From Pseudoroseicyclus tamaricis (GTDB taxonomy: Bacteria; Pseudomonadota; Alphaproteobacteria; Rhodobacterales; Rhodobacteraceae): a DNA stretch of 64,000 nt. Below are positions 1 to 8,472 of this stretch, one piece after another. The DNA is taken from NCBI RefSeq assembly GCF_012070395.1, contig NZ_JAAFYS010000002.1:496001-560000 (forward strand). Direction: 5' to 3'. Each line of letters begins with the position of its first letter. Within the stretch, counting starts at the first letter, position 1. The notes beneath the pieces are model-generated. The model worked only from the letters and a program-made list of their open reading frames with translations, had not been told where the DNA came from and did no database searches. The translations under genes and the position numbers were made by a program.

Positions 1-519
<519 letters not shown>

Positions 520-524
520 TTACC

Positions 525-1025
525 TCAGGCGGCGCCCCGGCTCAAGCGGCTCTCCCAATCGGCGCGGGTGAGACGGAAGCGGCGGATGGCGACGATGCGG
601 CGGCGGGCCTTGGAGTAATCGAGCTGCATCGCTTCCTCGGTGAAGCCGAGCTTGAGGAGCACGCGCGCCGAGGCCGGGTTGTCCACCCAGGCCGAGCCGG
701 TGATCTCCGCGCGCCCCTGCCCGAAGGCGATGGTCAGCGCGTAGGTGGCGGCGGCGGTGGCGATGCCCTGCCCCGCGAGGTCCAGCCGGTACATGTAGCC
801 GATGTCGCCGGAGACGACGCCGACGGAGCCGAGCAGCTCCGCGCCGCGGAAGACGCCCCAGACGAAGCCGTCGCCCTTGAAGGGCTTGGCACGCCCTTCG
901 GTGAAGGGGCGCGACGGCGGCCAGGGCCAGCCGCCGAGCTGGCGCACGACCTGCCAGTCGGAGACGAGGGCGTGGAGCGCGTCGGCATCCTCCGGAGAGA
1001 GCGGGCGGTAGGTCAGCGGCTCCAT
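525..1025 (-). CDS. GNAT N-acetyltransferase (fourth of four tandem copies)
   Basis: A 166-residue Acetyltransf_3-type GNAT, expected to move an acetyl group from acetyl-CoA to an amine; no substrate can be read from the sequence. The acetyl-CoA pyrophosphate loop is seen as LAGQGIATAAATYAL, and the later GNAT helix as NPASARVLLKLGF. I chose the ATG at 1025 (MEPLTYRPL) because a GGGAG stretch lies 8 bases upstream; an in-frame GTG at 1040 is possible. It overlaps the end of the preceding GNAT gene by 13 bases, which suggests translational coupling. The four GNATs are clearly related in layout but differ in sequence, so this looks like an old tandem expansion. Confidence 0.85.
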   Translation of the reverse strand: MEPLTYRPLSPEDADALHALVSDWQVVRQLGGWPWPPSRPFTEGRAKPFKGDGFVWGVFRGAELLGSVGVVSGDIGYMYRLDLAGQGIATAAATYALTIAFGQGRAEITGSAWVDNPASARVLLKLGFTEEAMQLDYSKARRRIVAIRRFRLTRADWESRLSRGAA

Positions 1026-1555
1026 GGCATCCGCTCCCACCCGGCGCGCGTGAGGGTCAGCTCGACGCCCGGGAGCGCCTCGCCGTGGAAGAGGGAGTCC
1101 TGTATCGTCCGGCCCGTCTCGACGAAGCCGAGAGAGGCAAGGAGGTGGCCCGATGCGCGGTTCGCCTCGAAATGGCCGGCGTGGATATGGCCGGCGTGGA
1201 TCTCCCCCAGCTCCGGCCGGGCGCGGAAGACGTGTGTGAGGAAGGCGCGGCAGGCCTCCCCCGCGATGCCCTGCCCCCAGTGCGGCCGGTCGATGATCAG
1301 GCCGAGCCAGCCTGCCGCCAGCGTCACCTGCCCGATGAACCGGCCGTCCCGCACGACGGCAACCCGCTGGCCGCGCTCCGGATCGAAGGGCCGGAAGCGG
1401 CTGCGCGCGATGGCCTCGTCCATCGGGTGGGGCCAGACGGCGCAGTATTCGATCACCTCGCGGTTGGAGACCATGGCGAGGAAGGCGGGGAAGTCCTCCT
1501 CCCGCCGCTCGCGGAGGGTGAGGCGCGGTGTGCCGATGCGGACGGGGGCGTCCAT
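1013..1555 (-). CDS. GNAT N-acetyltransferase (third of four)
   Basis: A 180-residue GNAT starting MDAPVRIGTPRLTLRE, with the RimJ/RimL-like opening in which a beta strand 'TPRLTLR' precedes the acceptor region. The acetyl-CoA loop is WGQGIAGEACRAFL and the C-terminal signature NRASGHLLASLGF. A longer in-frame reading begins at 1744 but its extra 63 residues are arginine-rich shadow sequence of the upstream gene; the ATG at 1555 overlaps the upstream TGA by one base (TGATG), the standard coupled start. The substrate is unknown; RimI/RimJ-like protein N-terminal acetylation is only one possibility. Confidence 0.86.
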   Translation of the reverse strand: MDAPVRIGTPRLTLRERREEDFPAFLAMVSNREVIEYCAVWPHPMDEAIARSRFRPFDPERGQRVAVVRDGRFIGQVTLAAGWLGLIIDRPHWGQGIAGEACRAFLTHVFRARPELGEIHAGHIHAGHFEANRASGHLLASLGFVETGRTIQDSLFHGEALPGVELTLTRAGWERMPWSR

Positions 1556-2055
1556 CAGCGCGCCTCCCACGCCTCGCGGGTCAGCACCATCTCCTGCAGG
1601 GCCAGCGCCTGCGCGGAGGGACGATGGTAGCGCGCCACGATGCGGGTGGGGACGAAGCCGTGCTTCGTCAGCACGGCGCGGGAGGGGCCGTTGCCGAGGA
1701 AGTAGCCGGAGTCGAGCGGCGACGGATCCGTCCCGAAGCGCCACGCGAGCACGGCCGCGGCGACCTCCGACATGATCCCTTGCCCCCAGAGCGGCGGCGC
1801 CAGCCAGTAGCCGAATTCAGCGCCCGCGCCGATGACGCCGACGACGCGGCCCTCCACCTCGATGCCGAAGGTCTGTGAATCGGCGCCCTCGGTGACAAAC
1901 CACTCGGCATCCGCCAGCCCATAGGGCCATGGCGGGGCGGAGAGCCATCGCATGACCCGCCACTCGGCAATGCCCTCGGCGATGTCCGGCGCGTCGCCGG
2001 GGCGGAGCGGGCGCAGAAGCGCCTGCGCCGTCCTCAGCTCCGGCGCGCCGGTCAT
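1555..2055 (-). CDS. GNAT N-acetyltransferase (second of four)
   Basis: A 166-residue GNAT beginning MTGAPELRTAQALLRPL. The acetyl-CoA loop is LWGQGIMSEVAAAVL and the later helix NGPSRAVLTKHGF. The start at 2055 overlaps the upstream stop as ATGA, so the gene is coupled to the GNAT before it. A longer in-frame reading from 2112 would lie wholly inside the upstream gene and is less likely. The protein ends REAWEAR, like the RADWESR and RAGWERM ends of its downstream neighbours, which supports common descent by tandem duplication. Confidence 0.86.
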   Translation of the reverse strand: MTGAPELRTAQALLRPLRPGDAPDIAEGIAEWRVMRWLSAPPWPYGLADAEWFVTEGADSQTFGIEVEGRVVGVIGAGAEFGYWLAPPLWGQGIMSEVAAAVLAWRFGTDPSPLDSGYFLGNGPSRAVLTKHGFVPTRIVARYHRPSAQALALQEMVLTREAWEAR

Positions 2056-2594
2056 TGCGGCAGTTTGAGCGCGTAGGTCCATGTCGGCACGGCGGAGCCG
2101 CGGGCGACGCAATACGCCTCGGCATCGCCGAGATACTCGAAGCCGCTGTTCGTCAGCACCCGGGCGGAGCCGGGATTGTCCTGGAAGACCTCGGCGAAGA
2201 GCTGCGCCGCGCCGTGCGGATTGGCGGCGATGAGGGCGCGCAGCGCCTCCGTCGCCAGACCCGTGTTCCAGAATGCAGGCGCCACCCAGTAGCGCACTTG
2301 GCTCTGGTTGCGCTCCAGCGGCGTCAGCACGACGATCCCGAGGAACTCGCTGCCGCCGGCCGGGGAGGCATCCATCGCCCAGACGTCCTCAACCCGATCC
2401 GGGGCGCTGGCGCGCTGAATGAAGGCCTCGGCGGCGCCGGGCGGATAGGGATGCGGGATGTTCGGCGTGGCGCGCGCGAGGCGCCTGTCGCCGGCATAGA
2501 GCGCGATGAGCCCGGCATCGGACCGGCGCAACGGGCGCAGGATGAACCGCTCGGCCTCGATCACGGGCTGGGCGGTCTGTTGCGCGGTGGTCAT
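2052..2594 (-). CDS. GNAT N-acetyltransferase (first of four)
   Basis: A 180-residue GNAT that opens the set of four. It begins MTTAQQTAQPVIEAERFILRPL. The ATG at 2594 is favoured because a strong AGGAGG lies just upstream on the minus strand; the 28 extra residues of a longer frame from 2678 cross the rpmA terminator region. The CoA-loop position reads FWNTGLATEALRALI and the later motif NPGSARVLTNSGF. The gene is separated from rpmA by a strong hairpin, so the GNAT-obgE set probably has its own promoter or depends on read-through. Confidence 0.87.
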   Translation of the reverse strand: MTTAQQTAQPVIEAERFILRPLRRSDAGLIALYAGDRRLARATPNIPHPYPPGAAEAFIQRASAPDRVEDVWAMDASPAGGSEFLGIVVLTPLERNQSQVRYWVAPAFWNTGLATEALRALIAANPHGAAQLFAEVFQDNPGSARVLTNSGFEYLGDAEAYCVARGSAVPTWTYALKLPQ

Positions 2595-2686
2595 CTCTTC
2601 CTCCTCGGCGGCCAGGCCGCCCCATACAGGATGAACCTTAGGGAAACGCGACATCCCCCTGAAAAATCCGCGTGACAAAACGCGAA

Positions 2687-2722
2687 GAGGGGACCGGCTC
2701 CTCCACCGGTCCCCTCCTTTTT
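2687..2722. terminator. Hairpin terminator downstream of rpmA
   Basis: A perfect 11-bp inverted repeat (GAGGGGACCGG at 2687-2697 and its complement at 2706-2716) with an 8-base loop. On the plus strand it is followed by TTTTT; on the minus strand, where rpmA is read, the U tract is weaker (TTCGCGTTTT). It is the expected end of the rplU-rpmA transcript. The better T run is on the strand with no gene to terminate. Confidence 0.75.
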
Positions 2723-2741
2723 CACTCCGGTCGGGGCCGGC

Positions 2742-3011
2742 TTACTCCGCGGCTTCCGCCACCGGGAGCACGGAAATGAAGGTGCGGCCCTTCAGACCCT
2801 TGTGGAAGGTCACGCGGCCCTCGGCCTTGGCGAAGATCGTGTGATCCTTGCCCATGCCGACGTTCTCGCCGGGCCACATCTTCGTGCCGCGCTGGCGCAT
2901 GATGATGTTGCCGGGGATGACGATCTCGCCCCCGAACTTCTTCACGCCGAGACGGCGGCCGGCAGAGTCGCGACCGTTGCGGCTGGAACCGCCTGCTTTC
3001 TTGTGAGCCAT
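2742..3011 (-). CDS. rpmA: 50S ribosomal protein L27
   Basis: An 89-residue L27, a protein of the large ribosomal subunit near the peptidyl-transferase centre. It starts [16 protein letters not shown] and continues with [12 protein letters not shown] and the IIMRQRGTK segment, all hallmark L27 sequence. There is no extra N-terminal peptide of the kind cleaved in Firmicutes. It lies 15 bases after rplU on the same strand, the normal order, and is followed by a hairpin terminator. Confidence 0.98.
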   Translation of the reverse strand: MAHKKAGGSSRNGRDSAGRRLGVKKFGGEIVIPGNIIMRQRGTKMWPGENVGMGKDHTIFAKAEGRVTFHKGLKGRTFISVLPVAEAAE

Positions 3012-3026
3012 GAGTCTTGCTCCCTC

Positions 3027-3674
3027 TTACTTGCCGGCCAGATCTTTGGCCTGTTCAACCCAGCCCTCACGCTCGATGCGGCCCTTGAAATCGAGCTTCT
3101 CGTCGATTTCGGCCACGTCGGCGTCGGTCCAGGCGGCGATCTGGGCAAAGCTCGTCACGCCGGCGTCCTGCAGCTTCTGGGCCAGCACCTTGCCGACACC
3201 GGAGAGCTTGGTGAGATCGTCGTTCCCCTCGGCCTTCGCGGCCTTGGAGGTGTCGGCCTTCGGCGCGGCGGCCTTCTTCGGCGCGGCCTTCTTGGGGGCC
3301 GGCTCGGAGGTCGCGGAGGCGGAGACGGAGCCCGCGCCGATGGCGGCCTTCACGCCCGTCGCATCGGCGCCGGATTCCACCAGCTCGGTCACGCGCACCA
3401 GCGTCAGCTGCTGGCGGTGGCCCTTCGTCCGCTTGGACGAATGCTTGCGCCGGCGGCGCACGAAGTTGATGACCTTCTCGCCCTTGATCTGGTCGATCAC
3501 TTCCGCCTGCACGGCGGCGCCATCGACGAGCGGGGCACCGACGGTGCCGCCCATGACGAGGATATCGTTGAACTGAACCGTATCGCCGGCGTCAGCCGCC
3601 AGCTTCTCGACCCGCAGGACATCGCCGGAGGCGACTTTGTACTGCTTGCCGCCGGTCCGAAGAACCGCAAACAT
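3027..3674 (-). CDS. rplU: 50S ribosomal protein L21 with helix-hairpin-helix-like C-terminal extension
   Basis: A 215-residue L21, about twice the usual length of roughly 100. Residues 1-100 are canonical L21 (starts MFAVLRTGGKQYKVASGDVL; contains RRRRKHSSKRTKGHRQQ). An Ala/Lys/Pro linker (APKKAAPKKAAAPK) follows. The last 60 residues read LTKLSGVGKVLAQKLQDAGV then FAQIAAWT and DVAEIDEKL, which resembles the HhH fold used to bind nucleic acid. Such long L21 forms are known in Rhodobacteraceae. I chose the ATG at 3674; a much longer open frame upstream is not L21-like. It forms a two-gene unit with rpmA. Confidence 0.95.
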   Translation of the reverse strand: MFAVLRTGGKQYKVASGDVLRVEKLAADAGDTVQFNDILVMGGTVGAPLVDGAAVQAEVIDQIKGEKVINFVRRRRKHSSKRTKGHRQQLTLVRVTELVESGADATGVKAAIGAGSVSASATSEPAPKKAAPKKAAAPKADTSKAAKAEGNDDLTKLSGVGKVLAQKLQDAGVTSFAQIAAWTDADVAEIDEKLDFKGRIEREGWVEQAKDLAGK

Positions 3675-3905
3675 GCGTCTTTCCTTCTTGCTCCGCGCCC
3701 TGTGGCCGCTCGGGCGGGTCTCTCCCGCCTTCGCCGTTTTCGGCCCCACCGGGCCGCCTCGGGCAGCGCGCCCTTGATCCGGGCATTCGTTGGTCTGGGT
3801 GGCGGAGCCCCGCGCATGCGCGGGTCGCCCACGGCAAGAGGCTTGCCGAGATGCGGGCTTATCTGCGCCTATCGCCTTCAAGTCAAGCCCTTCGAAGGAC
3901 ACCTC

Positions 3906-4259
3906 ATGCGCCTCGCCGCCCTGCCCCTGCTGCTCCTGCCGGCCCTCGCCGCCTGCGCCGGAACGGCCCCCCGCGACAACCCGGTCACCTGGCCCTTCTA
4001 CGCCGCCCGCGCCGCTGCGGAGGACCCGGGCTATGCCGCCCGCCGTGCCGAGGTGGAGCGGCTCGTGAAGTCCGACCCGCCGGCGTTCTGGGCCGAAGTC
4101 GATGCCGGCGGCGGCCCGACGCTCTCCGCCGCCTACGCCGCAGCGGGGGTGCCGCCGGCCCGCCAGCCCTACGTCCTCGCCGCGCTCAGCGCCGACGACC
4201 AGATCTACGGCTCCAACTACCCGCTCCTCATCGCCGCCTTCATGGCCAACGGCAGCTGA
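3906..4259 (+). CDS. Small predicted lipoprotein, unknown function
   Basis: A 117-residue protein beginning with a lipoprotein signal, MRLAALPLLLLPALAACAG; the lipobox LAAC puts the lipidated Cys at residue 17. The mature part is Ala-rich and has no domain I recognise. It lies divergently from rplU with about 230 bases between the starts, and stands alone. I infer an outer-membrane or periplasmic lipoprotein only from the signal; nothing points to a role. Confidence 0.75.
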   Translation: MRLAALPLLLLPALAACAGTAPRDNPVTWPFYAARAAAEDPGYAARRAEVERLVKSDPPAFWAEVDAGGGPTLSAAYAAAGVPPARQPYVLAALSADDQIYGSNYPLLIAAFMANGS

Positions 4260-4403
4260 GGCCCCTGCCCTCCGGCCGGCCTCCGTCTGCAGATGCTGGC
4301 GGGGCGCCGGAGGCGGAGGCAATGCCCCCTCCCCGGCTATCCGCCAGCTCCCGCAGCCCCTGGCGGGCCGGGGCGGGCGGGCTCGGCGCTGCGACCACCC
4401 AGT

Positions 4404-5222
4404 CTAGAGCTGCATCCCCACGACGTAGCGCGCCGCCGCCTGCCCCAGCTCTCGGTTGAGATCGTTGTACATCGCGTCGAAGGCCGAGAAGAGCGCGTCG
4501 TTCAGCGCCTGCCCGGGCTCCGTCTCGGAGAAGGCGATGTAGGCATCGAGCTCCCCGTCCTCCAGCGGCTCGTAGGCCAGCGTCAGGAAGGAATAGGTCC
4601 AGTCCCGCGTGCTCCGCCGGATTTCCGGCTCCTGGCTCCAGACCTGTGCGAGGATGTCGCCCTCGCTCATCGTCGGCACGCCGCCGCCGGAGGCAAGGCC
4701 GAGCATGAAGTTGAGCGAGCCGTTCAACCCGCCCTGCACGTTCCCCTCGATCAGGTCGTTGGCCTGGACGAAGCGCTCCAGCTGCTGGTGGCGCCCTGTC
4801 TCGTCGGCCATGGCGATGGCGGCGGCCTCGCGCGCCATCTGCTCGACGTCCTCCTCCAGCATCGCCTCGCGAGCGGAGCGCTCCAGCTCGGCGATGGTTG
4901 CGCCGGGCTCGGAGGTGAAGAAGCCGAGCATCGCGCCCACGTCCTCGCCTTCCAGCGCATCGGCGAGATTGGCGACGGCGGTCTGCTGCATGTCCTCGAG
5001 GTCATAGATGTCGCCCACGGCATCGGCCCAGACCCCGGAGGCGATGTCGGGGAAGAGCGTCTCCCCGACGGAGGCGCCGTAGGCCGTCCCCTCCTGCTGC
5101 ATGACCTCAATGATGCCGGGCAGCTTCATGGCCTCGACCAGCGCCTGGACCTCCGCCTCGTCGGCGACGGCAGGGAGGGCGACCGGCAGGGCGGCGAGGG
5201 AGAGGACGGCGATGGCGCGCAT
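4404..5222 (-). CDS. Secreted DUF2059-type protein
   Basis: A 272-residue protein with a Sec signal (MRAIAVLSLAALPVALPAVA, cut near residue 21) and an all-helical mature region. The pattern 'VQALVEAMKLPGIIEVMQQE' near the N terminus and a second half built of similar alpha-helices fit the DUF2059 family, periplasmic proteins of unknown function. The ATG at 5222 has AAGGAG 7 bases upstream. A longer frame from 5486 would run into the tRNA gene and is rejected. Monocistronic. The family call rests on helical layout and recall, not on a profile search. Confidence 0.7.
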   Translation of the reverse strand: MRAIAVLSLAALPVALPAVADEAEVQALVEAMKLPGIIEVMQQEGTAYGASVGETLFPDIASGVWADAVGDIYDLEDMQQTAVANLADALEGEDVGAMLGFFTSEPGATIAELERSAREAMLEEDVEQMAREAAAIAMADETGRHQQLERFVQANDLIEGNVQGGLNGSLNFMLGLASGGGVPTMSEGDILAQVWSQEPEIRRSTRDWTYSFLTLAYEPLEDGELDAYIAFSETEPGQALNDALFSAFDAMYNDLNRELGQAAARYVVGMQL

Positions 5223-5486
5223 GGGCGGGCTCCTTGTGCTTTGGCGTGAGGATAGAAACCCGCCCTCCCCCCGCCAAGCCTGCCCCCGCCCCCCTCTCGC
5301 GATCGTCAATGGGCGGCATCTGGGGGGATGGCGTGCGGCGGTCCTGCGTTGGGGGGCTTGGTACAAGAGCTGGGTTCGGCGCGGTTGGTCGGAGCGAGGC
5401 AGCCGGGGTTCCGATAGACCGCAACCCGCCCACCAAAGGGACTTGCACCGGCGGCCCCGAGGCCTTATTCGCCCCCTCGCGATCAC

Positions 5487-5576
5487 GGAGAGGTGCCGGA
5501 GTGGTCGAACGGGGCGGTCTCGAAAACCGTTGACCCTTCACGGGGTCCCAGGGTTCGAATCCCTGTCTCTCCGCCA
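5487..5576 (+). tRNA. tRNA-Ser (anticodon CGA)
   Basis: A 90-base type II tRNA with encoded CCA. The acceptor stem is GGAGAGG paired with TCTCTCC (one G-U), the T arm holds GGGTTCGAATCCC, the anticodon loop CTCGAAA gives CGA (reads UCG), and a long variable arm (GACCC-TTCA-GGGGTC type) marks it as serine. It faces an atypical stretch downstream (5577-6493), so it could be an integration site, but I found no second copy of its 3' end to prove one. Confidence 0.96.
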
Positions 5577-5767
5577 CTATACTGCCATCATTCAGGCAGA
5601 CCTTCCGGCTTTCTTAACCCGCGCACGGCACCCTATGCCGCAAAAATTCCCGCATAGCTCGGGACTTTCGAGGAGGGTGAGGTAATGGGTCTGACACTCG
5701 ATCGAGGACGCCGAGCCCCGATCATAGTTGGATCGGAGCTCTCTGGCCGGGCCGGTTCCACGAGCGG

Positions 5768-6493
5768 GTGCACATCTCGACGCGCCAGTCTGCTGGCCTC
5801 TTTCCGGACTGTCTGAATTCCATTGGCCTAGAGCCGAGCGCGCATGGCACCCATTCCGTGCGGCGCAGGGAGGTGGAGCAGATATACCAAAGGACCGGCA
5901 ACTTGATGATCGCGTTTGAGGGGCGCAGTCTGAGCGACGCGGCCTGCAAGGCGGCATTTACGCGGATGCGGGCCAGGATCGACGCCATTGCCAGCCTCTA
6001 TTGCAGGCTCACGCAAACCCGTTCCATCGATACAGTAACAGCCGAATCCTATCTGACGGCGCTCGTCGAAGACGCCGTCTCGTCCTCCCCGCAAGCTGAC
6101 ACAATCGCGGTCGAGTTCGACCTCCCGGAGGTGCGTCTCTCGACGCGGATCGCCGTGCCGCTCGGGTTGATCGTGAAAGAGTTGGTCACGAACAGCCTGA
6201 AATACCCCTATCATGGACGGTCGAGCGGCTGGCTGGGCCTTCGCCTGTCGATCAAAGATCAGGCAATGAAAGTATCAGTCTGGGATGACCGGCCGGGAAT
6301 TGATCCTGATGCGCGACTGGATCCCGGACTGGGCCAGAAGCTAACCGATGCCTTCACAGCTCAGCTCAGTGAAAGAATGAGTATCGACAGTGGAGCGGCC
6401 GGCACACGGCATACTCTCGTGTTGCCTCTATTAACTGCGTCATCGAAACGTAGCTCCGGACGGCCCTTTTGTGCTGCATCCAACTGCATCTAG
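5768..6493 (+). CDS. HWE/HisKA_2-type histidine-kinase-like protein lacking the phosphoacceptor His
   Basis: A 241-residue protein whose last 190 residues follow the HisKA_2/HWE kinase layout: the helix FEGRSLSDAACKAAFTRMRA and RIDAIASLYCRL, then PLGLIVKELVTNSLKYPYHG (N box), VSVWDDRPGIDP (G1 box, altered) and LGQKLTDAFTAQL (G2 region). Where the family has a conserved HR-x-KNN motif this protein reads EVEQIYQRTGNL, so the phosphorylated His is missing, and there is no sensor domain. The start is uncertain. Its base composition looks less GC-rich than the neighbours. It may be a decayed kinase or a non-catalytic partner. No response regulator is adjacent. Confidence 0.6.
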   Translation: MHISTRQSAGLFPDCLNSIGLEPSAHGTHSVRRREVEQIYQRTGNLMIAFEGRSLSDAACKAAFTRMRARIDAIASLYCRLTQTRSIDTVTAESYLTALVEDAVSSSPQADTIAVEFDLPEVRLSTRIAVPLGLIVKELVTNSLKYPYHGRSSGWLGLRLSIKDQAMKVSVWDDRPGIDPDARLDPGLGQKLTDAFTAQLSERMSIDSGAAGTRHTLVLPLLTASSKRSSGRPFCAASNCI

Positions 6494-6538
6494 CGGCGGG
6501 CAGGAGCCGGGCACTGATCAGGTCGTGCAGCCTCCGGT

Positions 6539-8461
6539 TCACTCGCCGCGGGCCGCGAAAGACAGCCTGAACCGGAATCGCAGATCTCCCTCGCTCCACA
6601 TGCTGAAGTTCGTGCCCCACTTGTTGTTGAAAAGCACGAAGCGGCCGCCGTCTCCCTCAGGAAGGGTGCGGGCGTGGGGAATGAAAGGCTGGCTGCCCGG
6701 GAGGAAGAGCGGAGCGTCGAGCGTCTCCAGGTGAACGCCGCCGGCCGGGCCGGCGAAGGAGGCGGCGGTGATGGCGTGGAGCTGCCTGTTGCCGTCTGCC
6801 ACCACGTCCGAGGGGTCGATCTGGAGGCCCATCTTGGTGAGGCGCAGGCTGGCGGGCCGGGCGCGCGGAGCGACGGTCAGGAAGCCGGCCTCTGGCTGGC
6901 GGTTGGCGTGCTTTCCCTTGAGGTGCAGCTCGAGCCAGAGGCCCTCCTTCGTTGCGCCATAGATGAAGAGCGGCTGAGGGGCGCCGAAATCGGCCCGTGC
7001 CTCGGCGGGCATGTCCATCTCGATGACCAGGCGATCGTCCTGAAGCGCCGCCCGCGGGGAGAACGGCCGGAAGGTCTCGCGCCGCGCGGTTGCGGCATGC
7101 TCAAGACCGGGCTTGCCGTGGTCCTGCAGGCCCCAGTCGAAGCGCTGGGTGAGATAGCTGTCGAAGTACGCGTCGTAGTCGGCGGCGGTATAGCTCTCTT
7201 GGCTGTAGGTGAAGAGGCCACCCAGATCCGCCGCCTCCAGCAGGGTTGCGTCGCCCCGCGCGACACGGAGCAGGCCCCCGGTCTGGGGATTGAGCGTCAG
7301 GGTGAGGTCGCCGAGGGTGACGTGCTCCGGCAACGGGCCGTCCCCCCATGCCGGAGCCGCGATAAAGGGAGCGGCCGGACGCTCCTTGTCAGGCAAGGCG
7401 GCCCAGGCGCGATCCAGTATCCCATCCTGCTCCGCCCAGGCGGCCTCGCAGAAGGCGAAGCGGGGGTCACTGGCGCGGGCGGCGTCGAAGGCGGGGCGAT
7501 CCCAGGCGCTCTCGTCGCGCAGGTAGGTCTTGATATCGACGCCCCAGGTGTGCTCGGCGATCTCCAGGAGGGTGCGGCCGAAGGCATGGCGCGCCGGGCT
7601 CTCCTCCATCGCGTCGAAATGGCGTTGCGCCTCGAGGAAGCCCGAGAGGCGCCGGGGGGCGGAGCCGACGCCGTGGATCCAGGTGTCGCCGATCTCGGAT
7701 GTGACGACCGGCAGGTTCGCCGCATGCGGCTTCAGCGCCTGCCAGAAGCCGTCGAGGGTGGAGGCGCGCAGGCGCAGGTCCGGCACCTGCCGGGCAAGGT
7801 CCCGCCGGCTCTCGACGACACGGCTGACATCCTGCGGGCCGGCATTGTCCATCGTGTGGGCAAAGGCGATGCCGCTCTCCATCCCCTCCGGCACCATGAC
7901 CGAGCCGTAGGAGCTTTGGTACATCACCACGACCTCCGCCCCCGAGGGCGCGCGCCAGCGGAAGACGGGCGGCACCTGCGGCACCGGGCAGGCGGAATTG
8001 ACGCCGAGATGCAGGAACTCCACCCCCTCCGCCGCCATCACCTCCACGATGCCGAGCGTGTGGCCCGGCACGTCGGTCATCTTGGCGGCGCGGGTGGTGC
8101 GGCCGAAGCGCGCGTCGAGCTCGCGGGCGATGGAGATGCCTTCGGCGAAGAGCGCCGGCGACATGATCTCCGAATGCAGCGTGAAGGGCAGCGCGTGCCA
8201 GGCGATGATGCCGGCCTCGATGCCTCGCTCGAGACGGCGCACTTTCTGGGGCGACTGGGTCTGCAGGTGATCCCAGATCAGCCAGCTGCCCGTCGTCCAG
8301 ACGAAGCCGGGCTCGGCCGCGTTCTCCATCGCGAAATGTTCGCCGGTGTCGAGCGCCATGGGGATGAAATACTCGTGGTAACGCCGCCGCACCTCGGCAG
8401 CCTGGGCGGTGAAGCCGAGATCGAGATGCGTCTTGAAGATGACGTGCAGGTCGCCGGTCAT
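6539..8461 (-). CDS. GH38-like putative glycoside hydrolase (DUF5054 family)
   Basis: A 640-residue cytosolic protein (no signal peptide). The start, DLHVIFKTHLDLGFT, has the H-x-D pair that opens the alpha-mannosidase GH38 catalytic domain, and AAKMTDVPGHTLG provides a further Asp and His typical of that metal site. The second half is beta-rich, as in GH38. I place it in the DUF5054 family, GH38-related proteins with untested substrates. It starts 11 bases after a LacI gene on the same strand and shares the control region of a divergent sugar ABC importer, so it probably cleaves the imported glycoside. Substrate and activity are inferred. Confidence 0.72.
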   Translation of the reverse strand: MTGDLHVIFKTHLDLGFTAQAAEVRRRYHEYFIPMALDTGEHFAMENAAEPGFVWTTGSWLIWDHLQTQSPQKVRRLERGIEAGIIAWHALPFTLHSEIMSPALFAEGISIARELDARFGRTTRAAKMTDVPGHTLGIVEVMAAEGVEFLHLGVNSACPVPQVPPVFRWRAPSGAEVVVMYQSSYGSVMVPEGMESGIAFAHTMDNAGPQDVSRVVESRRDLARQVPDLRLRASTLDGFWQALKPHAANLPVVTSEIGDTWIHGVGSAPRRLSGFLEAQRHFDAMEESPARHAFGRTLLEIAEHTWGVDIKTYLRDESAWDRPAFDAARASDPRFAFCEAAWAEQDGILDRAWAALPDKERPAAPFIAAPAWGDGPLPEHVTLGDLTLTLNPQTGGLLRVARGDATLLEAADLGGLFTYSQESYTAADYDAYFDSYLTQRFDWGLQDHGKPGLEHAATARRETFRPFSPRAALQDDRLVIEMDMPAEARADFGAPQPLFIYGATKEGLWLELHLKGKHANRQPEAGFLTVAPRARPASLRLTKMGLQIDPSDVVADGNRQLHAITAASFAGPAGGVHLETLDAPLFLPGSQPFIPHARTLPEGDGGRFVLFNNKWGTNFSMWSEGDLRFRFRLSFAARGE

Positions 8462-8472
8462 GGGAATGGGCC

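Noticed and set aside
5487-6540. Integrated element with att repeats at tRNA-Ser
   Set aside because: No second copy of the tRNA 3' end was seen, and there is no integrase nearby; kept only as a possibility.
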